A stretch of DNA of 64,000 nucleotides from Cyanobacteria bacterium UBA791 (GTDB taxonomy: Bacteria > Cyanobacteriota > Vampirovibrionia > Gastranaerophilales > Gastranaerophilaceae). This document shows positions 16,340 to 25,363 of this stretch, piece after piece; position 1 is the first letter of the stretch, and each line of letters opens with the position of its first letter. Made by a program: the position numbers and the translations under genes. The stretch lies in contig DBIX01000048.1 of NCBI GenBank assembly GCA_002297005.1, positions 35,709 through 99,708 of the forward strand. The letters run 5' to 3'. Below the pieces are notes generated by a model. That model saw only the letters and a list, made by a program, of their open reading frames with translations. It did no database searches and was not told the DNA's origin.

Positions 16340-17287
16340 CTAAATAACTTGTAAAATTATGCCTGAAACTAACGCTACAACAAATAAAATACCTACGACT
16401 TTTAAAGAATCTTTTATATTATCATTATGTTTAAATAAAACTAACAAACCTAATCCAGCATTTGTTGACAAACCAGCTATCAAAGAACCAAAACCAATTA
16501 CATTTTTCAAATAAAGCATGACTATCAAAACTGACGTTGCACAATTTGGAATTAAACCAATAATTGATGCCAAAAATACTTGTACAAATTGATTTGTATC
16601 AAAAATTAGATTTACAGTATCGTTTGCATAAGTCAAAGCAGTACTTAAAAGGCAATTAATTACTAAAATAAATAGAAAAATATTGAAAGTATGTTTTAGA
16701 GGGTGAATGAACAATTTTGTAACAGTAGAGTGAATTTCTGAATGACAACAACCCTCTTCATGCATTTCTATTTCTTCAATTTCTTCGACTTCATCCTTTG
16801 TTGTTTTTATCTCAGGTTTAAATATCAAATCAACCGCATAACCAACAACAAGCCCTAAAACAACTTTTGTACAAATTACAGGAACAATTGTTGAAATATT
16901 ATTTGGTTCTGCAAGCAAAATCGGAATAGCCTCATCACTTGTTGCAATATAAACAGCCAATAATGTACCTAGTGAAATAAATTTTTTAATATATAAAACA
17001 GTTGCTATAATTGAAAATCCACATTGAGGAATTGAAGCTAAACAACTACCAATTAATGGACCATAAAATCTTGAACCCAAAGAAAGATTTTCAATTTTTT
17101 CAGAAAAATAGTTTTCAAAAATTTCAATAAATACAAAGATTACAAATAAAAATGGGATAAGGTTAATGCTTTCAGCAATAGCCTCTTCCAAAAATTCTGG
17201 TACGTTAAAGATATGCACAAATTTTAGAATAAAATTCATACACAATTCATTAAAAGTATTCATATTATTTAAAAATTGGATAATCAT
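16340..17287 (-). CDS. Putative 10TM heavy-metal exporter (ArsP_2-type permease)
   Basis: This 315-residue polytopic membrane protein is built of two similar halves of hydrophobic segments. Each half has a conserved turn: SIPQCGFSIIATVLYIKK with YIATSDEAIPIL in the first, and LIPNCATSVLIVMLYLKN with AGLSTNAGLGLLVL in the second. This pattern matches my memory of the putative heavy-metal exporter family PF11449 (ArsP_2, formerly DUF2899). The central cytoplasmic loop carries EIEMHEEGCCHSEIHS, a Cys/His cluster suited to metal binding. Substrate is unknown. No clear ribosome binding site lies at this ATG; the next in-frame ATG, eight codons on, is an alternative. The gene stands alone. Confidence 0.78.
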   Translation of the reverse strand: MIIQFLNNMNTFNELCMNFILKFVHIFNVPEFLEEAIAESINLIPFLFVIFVFIEIFENYFSEKIENLSLGSRFYGPLIGSCLASIPQCGFSIIATVLYIKKFISLGTLLAVYIATSDEAIPILLAEPNNISTIVPVICTKVVLGLVVGYAVDLIFKPEIKTTKDEVEEIEEIEMHEEGCCHSEIHSTVTKLFIHPLKHTFNIFLFILVINCLLSTALTYANDTVNLIFDTNQFVQVFLASIIGLIPNCATSVLIVMLYLKNVIGFGSLIAGLSTNAGLGLLVLFKHNDNIKDSLKVVGILFVVALVSGIILQVI

Positions 17288-17323
17288 AACAGAAGTATTT
17301 TACCACGAAAAACAAATGTAAAA

Positions 17324-18466
17324 TTACAATTTTTCGTTCACGAATAAGCCTGAAGTTAAGTCAATTTTTACATCTTGAAGAAGTTTTAAATATGATTTTT
17401 CACTTTTTGTTGTTTTTATTCTTTTGAACTTGAAGATTTTGTTTCCAAGTCCAATTTTATCATTCACAACCAATACAGCTGGAAAAGCTGCAGTTTGTTT
17501 AAATGGAGTTGAAATTTTTGTTGATTCAACTCTCAATTCGCCATTTCTTCTTAAGAATTTTCTTTTTTGAACATCTTTAACTTGTAATTCCACTTTTGAT
17601 CCAGCTTTTATCAACAAGTATCTTTCCTTAGTCACCAAATTCCAAGGTACTACTGCTTTTTGAATATCATCAACTTGCGATTTTTGAGAATCGGCTTTTG
17701 TTGTCATTTGGACTGGAATTTCTGTCTGTACAGGAATAATTGCGTAATCACCTTTTACGTAAGCTTGTTTTAATCTTGAACCGATAGTTTTTTTCTTAGC
17801 TCCATAATGTTCAATTTTTTTGTTATACATATTATATTCTTGAGCTGAAATATTATATGCCATTATAGCTAATTCTGCTCTTGTAAGAGGTTTTGTAGCA
17901 TTAATTTTAACGTCATTACCAACAACAGGTAATAAACCCATAACATCTGCTTTTGCGAATTCTATCAAATCTTCATTCTTCAAAGTGCCTCTATCTTTAT
18001 ATTTTCCAAGGATATTTTTTGCTTGGTCAATAGTAATAATTTTATCGCTTAAATAATTCACAATAGGGAAAATTGCGTATTTTCTAATGATTGTTCCATT
18101 TGGATAAATATATTTTGAATTATCTGCAAGTGGAAGAAAATCATAATATAAAGCTATTTGCATTGCATCATAATAAGGATTTTCTTGTGGCAAGTCATAA
18201 AATTCTACACCTTGCTCAACCATTTTTTTATCAAGTCCTAAAGCTTTTACAACAGTTTCTGAATATTCACATCTTTTAACAGGTTGATTTGGTTTAAAAG
18301 TTCCATCAACATAACCAATCATAATACCTTTTTGATACAATTCTGTTAAAGCATCATAATATGGAGCGTCTTTTCTAACATCTGTATAAATACTGCCACT
18401 AATTTTTTCTGCAAAAACAGGAGTTGCAAAAATTAATAAACACAAAATTATTAAAATCTTCTTCAT
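17324..18466 (-). CDS. Secreted protein with S-layer homology (SLH) repeats
   Basis: The signal peptide MKKILIILCLLIFATPVFA is followed by three SLH-like modules in the first 210 or so residues: YYDALTELYQKGIMIGYVDG with FKPNQPVKRCEYSE, then YYDAMQIALYYDFLP, then KPLTRAELAIMAYN. The remaining 170 residues are basic, beta-rich and unrecognised. SLH modules anchor proteins to secondary cell-wall polymer or peptidoglycan; in diderms of the cyanobacterial group they also tether outer-membrane porins, though no barrel is obvious here. The start overlaps the upstream Cys-cluster gene as ATGA, so the two are translationally coupled. Confidence 0.88.
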   Translation of the reverse strand: MKKILIILCLLIFATPVFAEKISGSIYTDVRKDAPYYDALTELYQKGIMIGYVDGTFKPNQPVKRCEYSETVVKALGLDKKMVEQGVEFYDLPQENPYYDAMQIALYYDFLPLADNSKYIYPNGTIIRKYAIFPIVNYLSDKIITIDQAKNILGKYKDRGTLKNEDLIEFAKADVMGLLPVVGNDVKINATKPLTRAELAIMAYNISAQEYNMYNKKIEHYGAKKKTIGSRLKQAYVKGDYAIIPVQTEIPVQMTTKADSQKSQVDDIQKAVVPWNLVTKERYLLIKAGSKVELQVKDVQKRKFLRRNGELRVESTKISTPFKQTAAFPAVLVVNDKIGLGNKIFKFKRIKTTKSEKSYLKLLQDVKIDLTSGLFVNEKL

Positions 18467-18870
18467 TTTTTATTTTTTCCTTTTTTCAAATAGTCTTCAA
18501 ATTTCTTTTCTTCAACCTTGTAACCACAACCCTCGTGCAATTTCATAGGTCTATAAATTCTTTTTACTGGGTATCTTCTGCACATTTTTAATCGCTTATC
18601 ATATACAGAACAAAGCCCCTCTTCAGTTACATATTTACACGCAAATATTAAATTGCCATCTTCGTCTTTACCTTTAATATAAAATCTTCTGTAAGCTGGA
18701 AAAAGAAATTGCATGATTTTAAATTCTTTTTCTGTGTAAGTATCAATACTATACATATAATTACAACATTTTCCGCACTTTTTACACTCGCCAGTAATTT
18801 CGTAACTTATTTTTTCTGTTACGAAATACGATTTTAATTCATTTATCATTGTTTCTAAAAAATCGAACAT
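18463..18870 (-). CDS. YkgJ-type cysteine-cluster protein
   Basis: This 135-residue cytosolic protein has the conserved cysteine pattern of the YkgJ/zinc- or iron-chelating family: CKKCGKCCNYMYSI (about residues 34-47), CKYVTEEGLCSVYDKRLKMC (about 78-97) and a late GCGY. The exact function of the family is unsettled; a metal-cluster role is usually suggested. It lies upstream of the SLH gene with ATGA overlap and divergent from the PBP gene. No ribosome binding site is evident; TATTAA ends six bases before the ATG, so a leaderless start is possible but weakly supported. Confidence 0.82.
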   Translation of the reverse strand: MFDFLETMINELKSYFVTEKISYEITGECKKCGKCCNYMYSIDTYTEKEFKIMQFLFPAYRRFYIKGKDEDGNLIFACKYVTEEGLCSVYDKRLKMCRRYPVKRIYRPMKLHEGCGYKVEEKKFEDYLKKGKNKK

Positions 18871-18914
18871 GTTTTTTTTAATATTTGTGCTTTAATAATA
18901 ATATAATGATATAT

Positions 18915-18958
18915 TATAATTCACAATGGAGCAAATTATAAAGAAATATGAGCGATAA
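18915..18958 (+). promoter_or_regulatory. Promoter and possible 10-codon leader ORF before the PBP gene
   Basis: TATAAT (18915-18920) is followed five bases later by an ATG (18926) opening a ten-codon frame, MEQIIKKYER, whose stop at 18956-18958 lies just past the PBP start at 18948 in another frame. The PBP ATG itself has no good ribosome binding site, so re-initiation from this short frame is conceivable. Confidence 0.35.
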
Positions 18959-21098
18959 ATATCAATTCCAAGTTCCTGAAAGGATAAGAAAAGTGAAACC
19001 TAAACGTAATTACACAAATGTAGGTTATTTTTGTGTGTTTGTGATGGCAGTAATTTTAGCAGCGTTTGTTGCTTTCAAATTATATTTACTTTCATTACCA
19101 CCTATACACAACTTAGAAGATTTTAAACCAAACATCATTACTAAAATATATTCTGATGATGGGGAAATAATTAAAACATTTACAGCTTATACCTTTAAAA
19201 AGGTTGAACTTGAAGAAATTCCAGATACATTAATCCAAGCAATTATTGCAACAGAAGATAAAAACTTTTATCATCACGCAGGTTACGACTTGTTTGGTCT
19301 TGCTCGTTCAATCGTAGCTAACGTTATGGCTGGTAGAGTAGTTCAAGGTGCAAGTACAATTACACAACAACTTTCACGTATTTTATTCTTGAACAACGAA
19401 AGAACATTTAACAGAAAAATCAAAGAATTTGTTATCGCTGCTCGTATTGAAAAATCAATCAGCAAAGACCAAATTCTAGAAATGTATTTGAATAATGTAT
19501 ACTTAGGCTCTGGTGCTTATGGTGTTGAGGGTGCAGCTCAAATTTACTTTAACAAATCTGTTAAACAACTTACATTACCAGAAATGGCTTTAATTGCTGG
19601 TTTACCTCAAGCACCTAGCGTTTATTCACCTTTTAATAATATAAAGAAGGCTGAAAAACGTAGAAACCAAGTATTAAAAAGAATGTACAAAATGCGTTTC
19701 ATTACTAAGGAAGAATACTTAAGTGCTAAAAAAGCAGAAATAAAATTAAATCACATGCCAAATGTTTATACTTACAACAAAGCTCCTTATTTCTGCGATT
19801 ATGTAATGAGAGAATTGGAAAAATTAGGCTTTGACGAAGAAGACATTTCACAAGGTGGTTATAAAATTACAACAACACTTGATTACAATACACAACTTGC
19901 AGCAAATGATGCTCTTATAAACAATATGAACGCTTATGGTTTAAGAGCTGATAAAAACCAAGCTGCAGTCTTTGTATACAACCATGTCAATGGTAAAATT
20001 CTAGCTTATGCTGGTGGTAAAGATTATTCTAAATCTCAATACGATAGAATTACTCAAGCAGTAAGACCACCAGGATCAGCCTTCAAACCTTTTGTTTACG
20101 CAGCAGCATTAGAAAAAGGTATTACTCCAAACGACATCGTTGAAGATATGCCAGTAAAAATTGGAAACTGGTCACCTAAAAACTATGGTAACAAATACAG
20201 AGGAAACATTCCTGTATACACAGCTTTAATGGTATCTTCAAACGTATGTGCCGCAAGAATGATAGAATATACAGGTATTAGACCAGTTATTCAACTTGTA
20301 CGTATGTTAGGTATCACAACACCTATCGAATACGACTACACAATTGCACTTGGTTCAAACGGTGTTAAACTATTTGAATTTACAAGAGCTTATGGTGCTT
20401 TTGCTAATGGTGGATACAAGGTTGAACCTTACGCAGTAGAAAGAATTGAAGATTCAAAAGGTAAAGTAATATACGAAGCTCCAACACCAAAACCTGTAAA
20501 AGTTATGAATTTAAGTACAGCTAGTCAAATGACTTCAATGCTTAAAACAGTAGTTTCAAATGGTACTGGTAGAGCAGCAAACATCGGTAAACCAGCAGCG
20601 GGTAAAACAGGTACAACAGATGATTCTAAAGATGCTTGCTTTATGGGTTACACACCTAACGTTGTTGCTGGTGTTTGGGTTGGTAATGATGACAACTCAA
20701 GAAATGGTAACATTCAAGGTGGTACAATTCCTGCTTTGATATGGAGAGATGTTATGAGAGTCGCTACTCAACCTTACGGTAATGTAGATTTCCAATATAC
20801 ATCTTACGATTTAACTCCATTTAAAGCTGGTAGCAAGGCTATAAAAATTATTTCACCTGACGCTGTACAAAAAGCTTTTGATAAAAAGGAAAAAGAATTG
20901 AAAAACAAGGGTGATGAAAACGTAGATGAAACTCCTGCAGAAGCTTCTTTACCTAAAACTTTATCAAAACCTGTAAAGAAAGAAACTAGAAGACCATCAG
21001 CAACTCCTACTCCTATTCCTCAACCTGAAAAAGCTCCAGAGCAGGTAATAGAAGAAGCTAGCAAACTTGCACCTATTCCGATGGCTTCACCATTTTAA
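18948..21098 (+). CDS. Class A penicillin-binding protein (PBP1A type)
   Basis: This bifunctional peptidoglycan glycosyltransferase/transpeptidase is anchored in the inner membrane by one segment (about residues 26-48). The GT51 domain shows ATEDKNFYHH with the catalytic Glu-103, and QGASTITQQLSR. The transpeptidase domain has all three penicillin-binding motifs: SAFK (Ser-377/Lys-380), SSN (430-432) and KTGTT (553-557). The C-terminal 70 residues are a Pro/Lys/Glu-rich tail without motif. 716 residues is typical. It is followed by lysS after 38 bp with no terminator between. Which of several class A PBPs it corresponds to cannot be decided. Confidence 0.95.
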   Translation: MSDKYQFQVPERIRKVKPKRNYTNVGYFCVFVMAVILAAFVAFKLYLLSLPPIHNLEDFKPNIITKIYSDDGEIIKTFTAYTFKKVELEEIPDTLIQAIIATEDKNFYHHAGYDLFGLARSIVANVMAGRVVQGASTITQQLSRILFLNNERTFNRKIKEFVIAARIEKSISKDQILEMYLNNVYLGSGAYGVEGAAQIYFNKSVKQLTLPEMALIAGLPQAPSVYSPFNNIKKAEKRRNQVLKRMYKMRFITKEEYLSAKKAEIKLNHMPNVYTYNKAPYFCDYVMRELEKLGFDEEDISQGGYKITTTLDYNTQLAANDALINNMNAYGLRADKNQAAVFVYNHVNGKILAYAGGKDYSKSQYDRITQAVRPPGSAFKPFVYAAALEKGITPNDIVEDMPVKIGNWSPKNYGNKYRGNIPVYTALMVSSNVCAARMIEYTGIRPVIQLVRMLGITTPIEYDYTIALGSNGVKLFEFTRAYGAFANGGYKVEPYAVERIEDSKGKVIYEAPTPKPVKVMNLSTASQMTSMLKTVVSNGTGRAANIGKPAAGKTGTTDDSKDACFMGYTPNVVAGVWVGNDDNSRNGNIQGGTIPALIWRDVMRVATQPYGNVDFQYTSYDLTPFKAGSKAIKIISPDAVQKAFDKKEKELKNKGDENVDETPAEASLPKTLSKPVKKETRRPSATPTPIPQPEKAPEQVIEEASKLAPIPMASPF

Positions 21099-21136
21099 GA
21101 AAAAATAATTTAGAATAGACATATAAGGAAATGAAA

Positions 21137-22636
21137 ATGACAGAAGAAAAACAAAAACATGAACCAATTTCGGCAAAAGATACAATTCGCCAATTAAGAC
21201 TTCAAAAGCTTGCAGAATTTGCAGAAAGAGGAATTAACCCATATCCATATTCTTTCGCAAAAAATGCTAAAGCAGCTGAACTTCAAGAGAAATATAAAGA
21301 TTTACCAGCTGATACTGAAACAGAAGATGTATATTCAGTTGCAGGTCGTGTAATGGCTATTAGAAATACTGGTATGTTTATTGACTTAATGGATGATTCA
21401 GGAAAAATCCAAATTTTTTCACACAAACAAAATCTTCCAGAAGACCAAATTAAACTTTTAAAAATGCTTGATATTGGTGATATGGTTGGATTTACAGGTA
21501 AAATTAGAAGAACTCCTAGAGGAGAACTTTCTATCAAATCAACTGATATTAAACTTTTAGCAAAAGCATTATTACCATTACCTGAAAAATTCCATGGCTT
21601 AACTGACGTTGAAACTCGTTATCGTCAAAGATACGTTGATATGATTGTTAACGACGAAGTTAGAGATACTTTCAGAAAAAGAAGTTTAATTATTCAAAAA
21701 ATTAGAGAATTTTTAAATAATCAAGATTTCTTAGAAGTTGAAACACCAATGCTTCATCCACAAGCAAGCGGTGCTAACGCAAGACCTTTCGTAACTCACC
21801 ATAACACTCTTGATATGGATATGACTTTGAGAATTGCACCAGAATTATACTTGAAACGTTTAATGGTTGGTGGCTTGAGCGAAAAGATTTACGAAATCAA
21901 TAGAAGTTTCAGAAACGAGGGTATTGATATTAGACACAACCCAGAATTTACTATGATTGAGTTATACCAAGCTTATGTTGATTACAATGAAATGATGGTA
22001 TTACTAGAAAACATGGTAAGTTATGTTGCTAAAGAAGTTTTAGGTACAACTAAAATTCAATATGGCGAACACGAAATCGATTTAACTCCACCATGGGATA
22101 GAAAAACTATGTTAGGAGCTATCAAAGAGTATACAGGTATTGATTTCAGCGATTGCTTTACAGTAGAAGATGCAAAAGAAAGAGCTAAATCAATTGGTAT
22201 TCACGCAGACGAAGCTGATAACTGGGGTAAAGTTATTGATGCAGTATTCGAAGAAAAAGTTGAACCACACTTAATTCAACCAGTTCACATCATTGACTAC
22301 CCAAGAGATATATCACCTCTTGCAAAAGTTCATAGAGATAATGACAGATTAACAGAACGTTTTGAAACTCGTGTTAATGGTTGGGAAATTGCAAATGCAT
22401 TCTCTGAATTAACAGACCCAATCGACCAAAGATACAGATTTGAAGCCCAAGCTTTAGCAAAAGCAAATGGTGATGAAGAGGCATGTGATATTGATGAAGA
22501 TTACATTACAGCTCTTGAATACGGCTTACCACCATGCGGTGGCTTAGGTATGGGTATAGATAGACTTGTTATGTTATTAACAAATTCTCCATCAATTCGT
22601 GATGTTATCGCATTCCCTACAATGAGAAAAAATTAG
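21137..22636 (+). CDS. lysS: Lysyl-tRNA synthetase, class II
   Basis: The enzyme charges tRNA(Lys). The N-terminal OB-fold anticodon-binding domain spans about residues 50-150 (YSVAGRVMAIRNTGMFIDLMD). The class II catalytic core follows: motif 1 at FLEVETPMLHPQASGANARP, motif 2 at RSFRNEGIDIRHNPEFTM, and motif 3 at GGLGMGIDRLVMLL. The ATG at 21137 lies about eight bases after AAGG and is preferred over the ATG at 21131, which is too close. The chain is then 499 residues, normal for LysS. A strong terminator follows. Confidence 0.96.
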   Translation: MTEEKQKHEPISAKDTIRQLRLQKLAEFAERGINPYPYSFAKNAKAAELQEKYKDLPADTETEDVYSVAGRVMAIRNTGMFIDLMDDSGKIQIFSHKQNLPEDQIKLLKMLDIGDMVGFTGKIRRTPRGELSIKSTDIKLLAKALLPLPEKFHGLTDVETRYRQRYVDMIVNDEVRDTFRKRSLIIQKIREFLNNQDFLEVETPMLHPQASGANARPFVTHHNTLDMDMTLRIAPELYLKRLMVGGLSEKIYEINRSFRNEGIDIRHNPEFTMIELYQAYVDYNEMMVLLENMVSYVAKEVLGTTKIQYGEHEIDLTPPWDRKTMLGAIKEYTGIDFSDCFTVEDAKERAKSIGIHADEADNWGKVIDAVFEEKVEPHLIQPVHIIDYPRDISPLAKVHRDNDRLTERFETRVNGWEIANAFSELTDPIDQRYRFEAQALAKANGDEEACDIDEDYITALEYGLPPCGGLGMGIDRLVMLLTNSPSIRDVIAFPTMRKN

Positions 22637-22652
22637 AAAATAAATTGAATAA

Positions 22653-22693
22653 AACAAAAAGCGAATGGTTAAAACCATTCGCTTTTTGTTTTT
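22653..22693 (+). terminator. Terminator after lysS
   Basis: An 18-bp perfect stem: AACAAAAAGCGAATGGTT (22653-22670) pairs with AACCATTCGCTTTTTGTT (22673-22690) around AA. It is followed by more T. Confidence 0.93.
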
Positions 22694-22737
22694 GTTAGAC
22701 AAGTATGCCTATATTTGAAGAGATATAGAATATAAAC

Positions 22738-22772
22738 AAAGAGGCGAGGTTGAAAATCAACCTCGCCTCTTT
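22738..22772 (-). terminator. Terminator after dnaK
   Basis: AGAGGCGAGGTTGA (22740-22753) pairs perfectly with TCAACCTCGCCTCT (22757-22770) around AAA, extended by A/T pairs on both sides. It lies just past the dnaK stop and can work in both directions. Confidence 0.88.
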
Positions 22773-22793
22773 TATATTAAAGAACCTTCTAAA

Positions 22794-24635
22794 TTATTCT
22801 TTTGTATATTCTGCATCAATGATGTCGTCATCATCCTTGTTATCAGATTTTGGTTCTTCTGTTGATGAAGTGTTTTCAGCATTTGGAGCTTCTTCTTTTT
22901 GAACAGCTTCATAAGCTTTTTGAGAAATTGCGAAGATTGTTTGTTGTAATTCATCTGACAATTTCTTAACTTCATCAGCTGATTTGTTTTCATCAAGAGC
23001 TTTTTGTAAAGCTTCTTTGCCTTCATCAAGTTTTTTCTTATCATCATCTGAGATTTTGCCTTCAAAATCTTTAACGATTCTTTCAGCAGAAGTAATCATG
23101 CTAGCTGCATTGTTTTTAACTTCAGCTTCTTCTTTTTTCTTTTTATCTTCTTGAGCATTTGCTTCTGCTTCTTTAACCATCTTGTCAATATCAGCTTCTG
23201 ATAAGTTAGAAGAGTTTGTAATTGTAATTTTTTGTTCTTTACCTGTTGCTTTATCTTTAGCAGATACGTTTACAATACCGTTGGCATCAATATCAAATGT
23301 AACTTCAACTTGAGGAACACCTCTCATTGCTGCAGGGATACCATCAAGTAAGAATTTACCTAATGATTTGTTATCTCTAGCCATTGGTCTTTCACCTTGA
23401 AGAACGTGAATATCTACAGCTGTTTGGTTATCTTCTGCTGTTGAGAATACTTGTGATTTAGAAACAGGGATTGTAGTGTTACGAGGAACTAATGGAGTCA
23501 TAACACCACCTAAAGTTTCAATACCTAATGTCAATGGAGTAACATCTAACAATACGATATCTTTAACTTCACCAGCAAGTACACCAGCTTGGATAGCAGC
23601 ACCAACTGCAACTACTTCATCAGGGTTTACTGATTGGTTAGGATCTTTGCCTGTGTAATCTTTAACTAATTGTTGAACTGCTGGGATACGGCTTGAACCA
23701 CCAACTAATACAACTTCGTTAATATCAGATTTTGAAATACCAGCATCTTTAATAGCTTGTTCAACTGGTTTTTTACATCTTTCTAACAAGTCGTAAGATA
23801 ATTCTTCAAATTTAGCTCTTGTTAAAGTTAAATCTAAGTGTTTTGGACCATTTGCATCAGCTGTGATGAATGGTAAGTTGATTGTTGTTTCGAATACTGA
23901 TGATAATTCGCATTTTGCTTTTTCAGCAGCTTCTTTAATACGTTGCATTGCTTGTTTATCGTTTGATAAATCGATGCCTTCTTGTTTCTTGAATTCTTCA
24001 CAAATCCATTTCATGATTTTTTCATCGAAATCATCACCACCTAAGTGAGTATCACCTGATGTTGAAAGAACTTCGTGAACACCATCACCAATTTCTAGGA
24101 TAGATACATCAAATGTACCACCACCTAAGTCGAATACAAGAACTTTTTCTGGTTTATCTTTTTCAAGACCATAAGCCAAAGCAGCTGCGGTTGGTTCGTT
24201 TACGATACGAAGAACATCTAAGCCTGCAATTTTACCTGCATCTTTTGTTGCTTGTCTTTGTGCGTCGTTAAAGTATGCTGGAACTGTGATTACTGCTGAA
24301 GTAACTTTTTCTCCCAAATAAGTACTAGCATCATCAGCTAATTTTCTTAAAATCATTGCTGAAATTTCTTGTGGAGTATAATCTTTTCCATCAATATTTT
24401 TCTTGTAATCTTCGCCCATGTGTCTTTTGATTGAAGCGATTGTTTTATCTGGGTTTAAGATAGCTTGTCTTTTTGCTAATTGACCAACTAATCTTTCACC
24501 TGTTTTTGTAAAACCTACGATTGAAGGAGTTGTTCTTGTTCCTTCTGCGTTTGCGATAACAGTTGGTTTACCACCTTCCATTACGGCAACTACTGAGTTT
24601 GTTGTACCTAAGTCAATACCAATTGTCTTTGCCAT
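22794..24635 (-). CDS. dnaK: Chaperone protein DnaK (Hsp70)
   Basis: DnaK is an ATP-driven folding chaperone of the cytoplasm. The nucleotide-binding domain (about 1-380) has IGIDLGTTNSVVAVMEGG, VITVPAYFNDAQRQATKDAG, IVNEPTAAALAYGL and VFDLGGGTFDVSILEIGDG. The substrate-binding domain and lid follow, ending in an acidic, low-complexity tail ENTSSTEEPKSDNKDDDD and DAEYTKE. The 613 residues are slightly short of E. coli DnaK. grpE and dnaJ are not adjacent, and I saw no CIRCE element (TTAGCACTC-N9-GAGTGCTAA) in the intergenic region, so HrcA control is not indicated. Ribosome binding site GGAAAGAG. Confidence 0.98.
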   Translation of the reverse strand: MAKTIGIDLGTTNSVVAVMEGGKPTVIANAEGTRTTPSIVGFTKTGERLVGQLAKRQAILNPDKTIASIKRHMGEDYKKNIDGKDYTPQEISAMILRKLADDASTYLGEKVTSAVITVPAYFNDAQRQATKDAGKIAGLDVLRIVNEPTAAALAYGLEKDKPEKVLVFDLGGGTFDVSILEIGDGVHEVLSTSGDTHLGGDDFDEKIMKWICEEFKKQEGIDLSNDKQAMQRIKEAAEKAKCELSSVFETTINLPFITADANGPKHLDLTLTRAKFEELSYDLLERCKKPVEQAIKDAGISKSDINEVVLVGGSSRIPAVQQLVKDYTGKDPNQSVNPDEVVAVGAAIQAGVLAGEVKDIVLLDVTPLTLGIETLGGVMTPLVPRNTTIPVSKSQVFSTAEDNQTAVDIHVLQGERPMARDNKSLGKFLLDGIPAAMRGVPQVEVTFDIDANGIVNVSAKDKATGKEQKITITNSSNLSEADIDKMVKEAEANAQEDKKKKEEAEVKNNAASMITSAERIVKDFEGKISDDDKKKLDEGKEALQKALDENKSADEVKKLSDELQQTIFAISQKAYEAVQKEEAPNAENTSSTEEPKSDNKDDDDIIDAEYTKE

Positions 24636-24730
24636 TTTCTCTTTCCATTCTGATTTTATTCAGAACGCCTTTCTCTATTTCTATGTTATACTACTTTCTT
24701 TTTATAATTTTAATTTACCACTATTTTTTA

Positions 24731-24767
24731 TGAATTATTAAAAAATAAACAAAAAATTAATAATTCA
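24731..24767. promoter_or_regulatory. Inverted repeat in the dnaK/coaD intergenic region
   Basis: TGAATTATTA (24731-24740) and TAATAATTCA (24758-24767) are perfect inverted 10-bp arms 17 bp apart. The right arm falls between the expected -35 and the -10 of coaD, so it could be an operator. AT-richness makes chance possible. Confidence 0.4.
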
Positions 24768-24776
24768 TTTTTCGTG

Positions 24777-24782
24777 TATAAT
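24777..24782 (+). promoter_or_regulatory. -10 box of coaD
   Basis: TATAAT at 24777-24782 predicts transcription from about 24789. That is downstream of the in-frame ATG at 24787 and supports the later coaD start at 24808. No good -35 was found. Confidence 0.6.
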
Positions 24783-24807
24783 ATTCATGAAATCGGAGAG
24801 AAAAATT

Positions 24808-25287
24808 ATGAAAATTGCTATATACCCAGGAAGCTTTGACCCAATAACAAACGGACACTTAGACGTTTTAAAAACTGCAGCAGCTATTTTTGATAAGGTT
24901 ATTATTGCAGTTGCCTATAATGCAGAAAAAAAGGGTGGATTTTTATCTGTTGAAGATAGAGTTCAGCTAATTAAAGATGCCGTAAAAGATTTTCAAAATG
25001 TTGAAGTCGATAGTTTCCACGGCTTAACGGTTGATTACGCCCAAGAAAAAGGTGCAAAAATTCTTATTCGTGGTTTAAGAGCCGTTTCTGATTTCGAATT
25101 TGAAATGCAACTTTCTCAAACAAATAGTGCTCTTGATAAAGAAGTTAAAACAATTTTCTTAACTACAAGACCAAAATACAACTTCATTTCTTCAAGTTCT
25201 GTAAGAGAAATTGTCGAACTAAAAGGGGACGTAAGCAAGTTCGTACCTGAAAATGTAGACAAATTTTTAAAAGCCAAATTTCTTTGA
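24808..25287 (+). CDS. coaD: Phosphopantetheine adenylyltransferase
   Basis: CoaD transfers AMP to 4'-phosphopantetheine, the penultimate step of coenzyme A synthesis. The nucleotidyltransferase signature is near the start, YPGSFDPITNGHLD, with the T/HxGH motif as TNGH. ILIRGLRAVSDFEFE and FISSSSVREIVELKGDVSKF follow as in the family. I use the ATG at 24808, behind GGAGAG, giving 159 residues, the normal length. The ATG at 24787 precedes the likely transcription start. The gene is followed after 76 bp by a coiled-coil gene, an order I associate with cyanobacterial genomes. Confidence 0.96.
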   Translation: MKIAIYPGSFDPITNGHLDVLKTAAAIFDKVIIAVAYNAEKKGGFLSVEDRVQLIKDAVKDFQNVEVDSFHGLTVDYAQEKGAKILIRGLRAVSDFEFEMQLSQTNSALDKEVKTIFLTTRPKYNFISSSSVREIVELKGDVSKFVPENVDKFLKAKFL

Positions 25288-25363
25288 TTACATTTGACTT
25301 TTAACTTTTTAATTGTAAAATAATTAGTAAAAATACACTAGAAAAAAGCAAGGAAATATATAT

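Noticed and set aside
22772..23065. Lys-rich frame overlapping the 3' end of dnaK in another frame
   Set aside because: It is a shadow of the lysine/glutamate-rich dnaK tail; no start signal.
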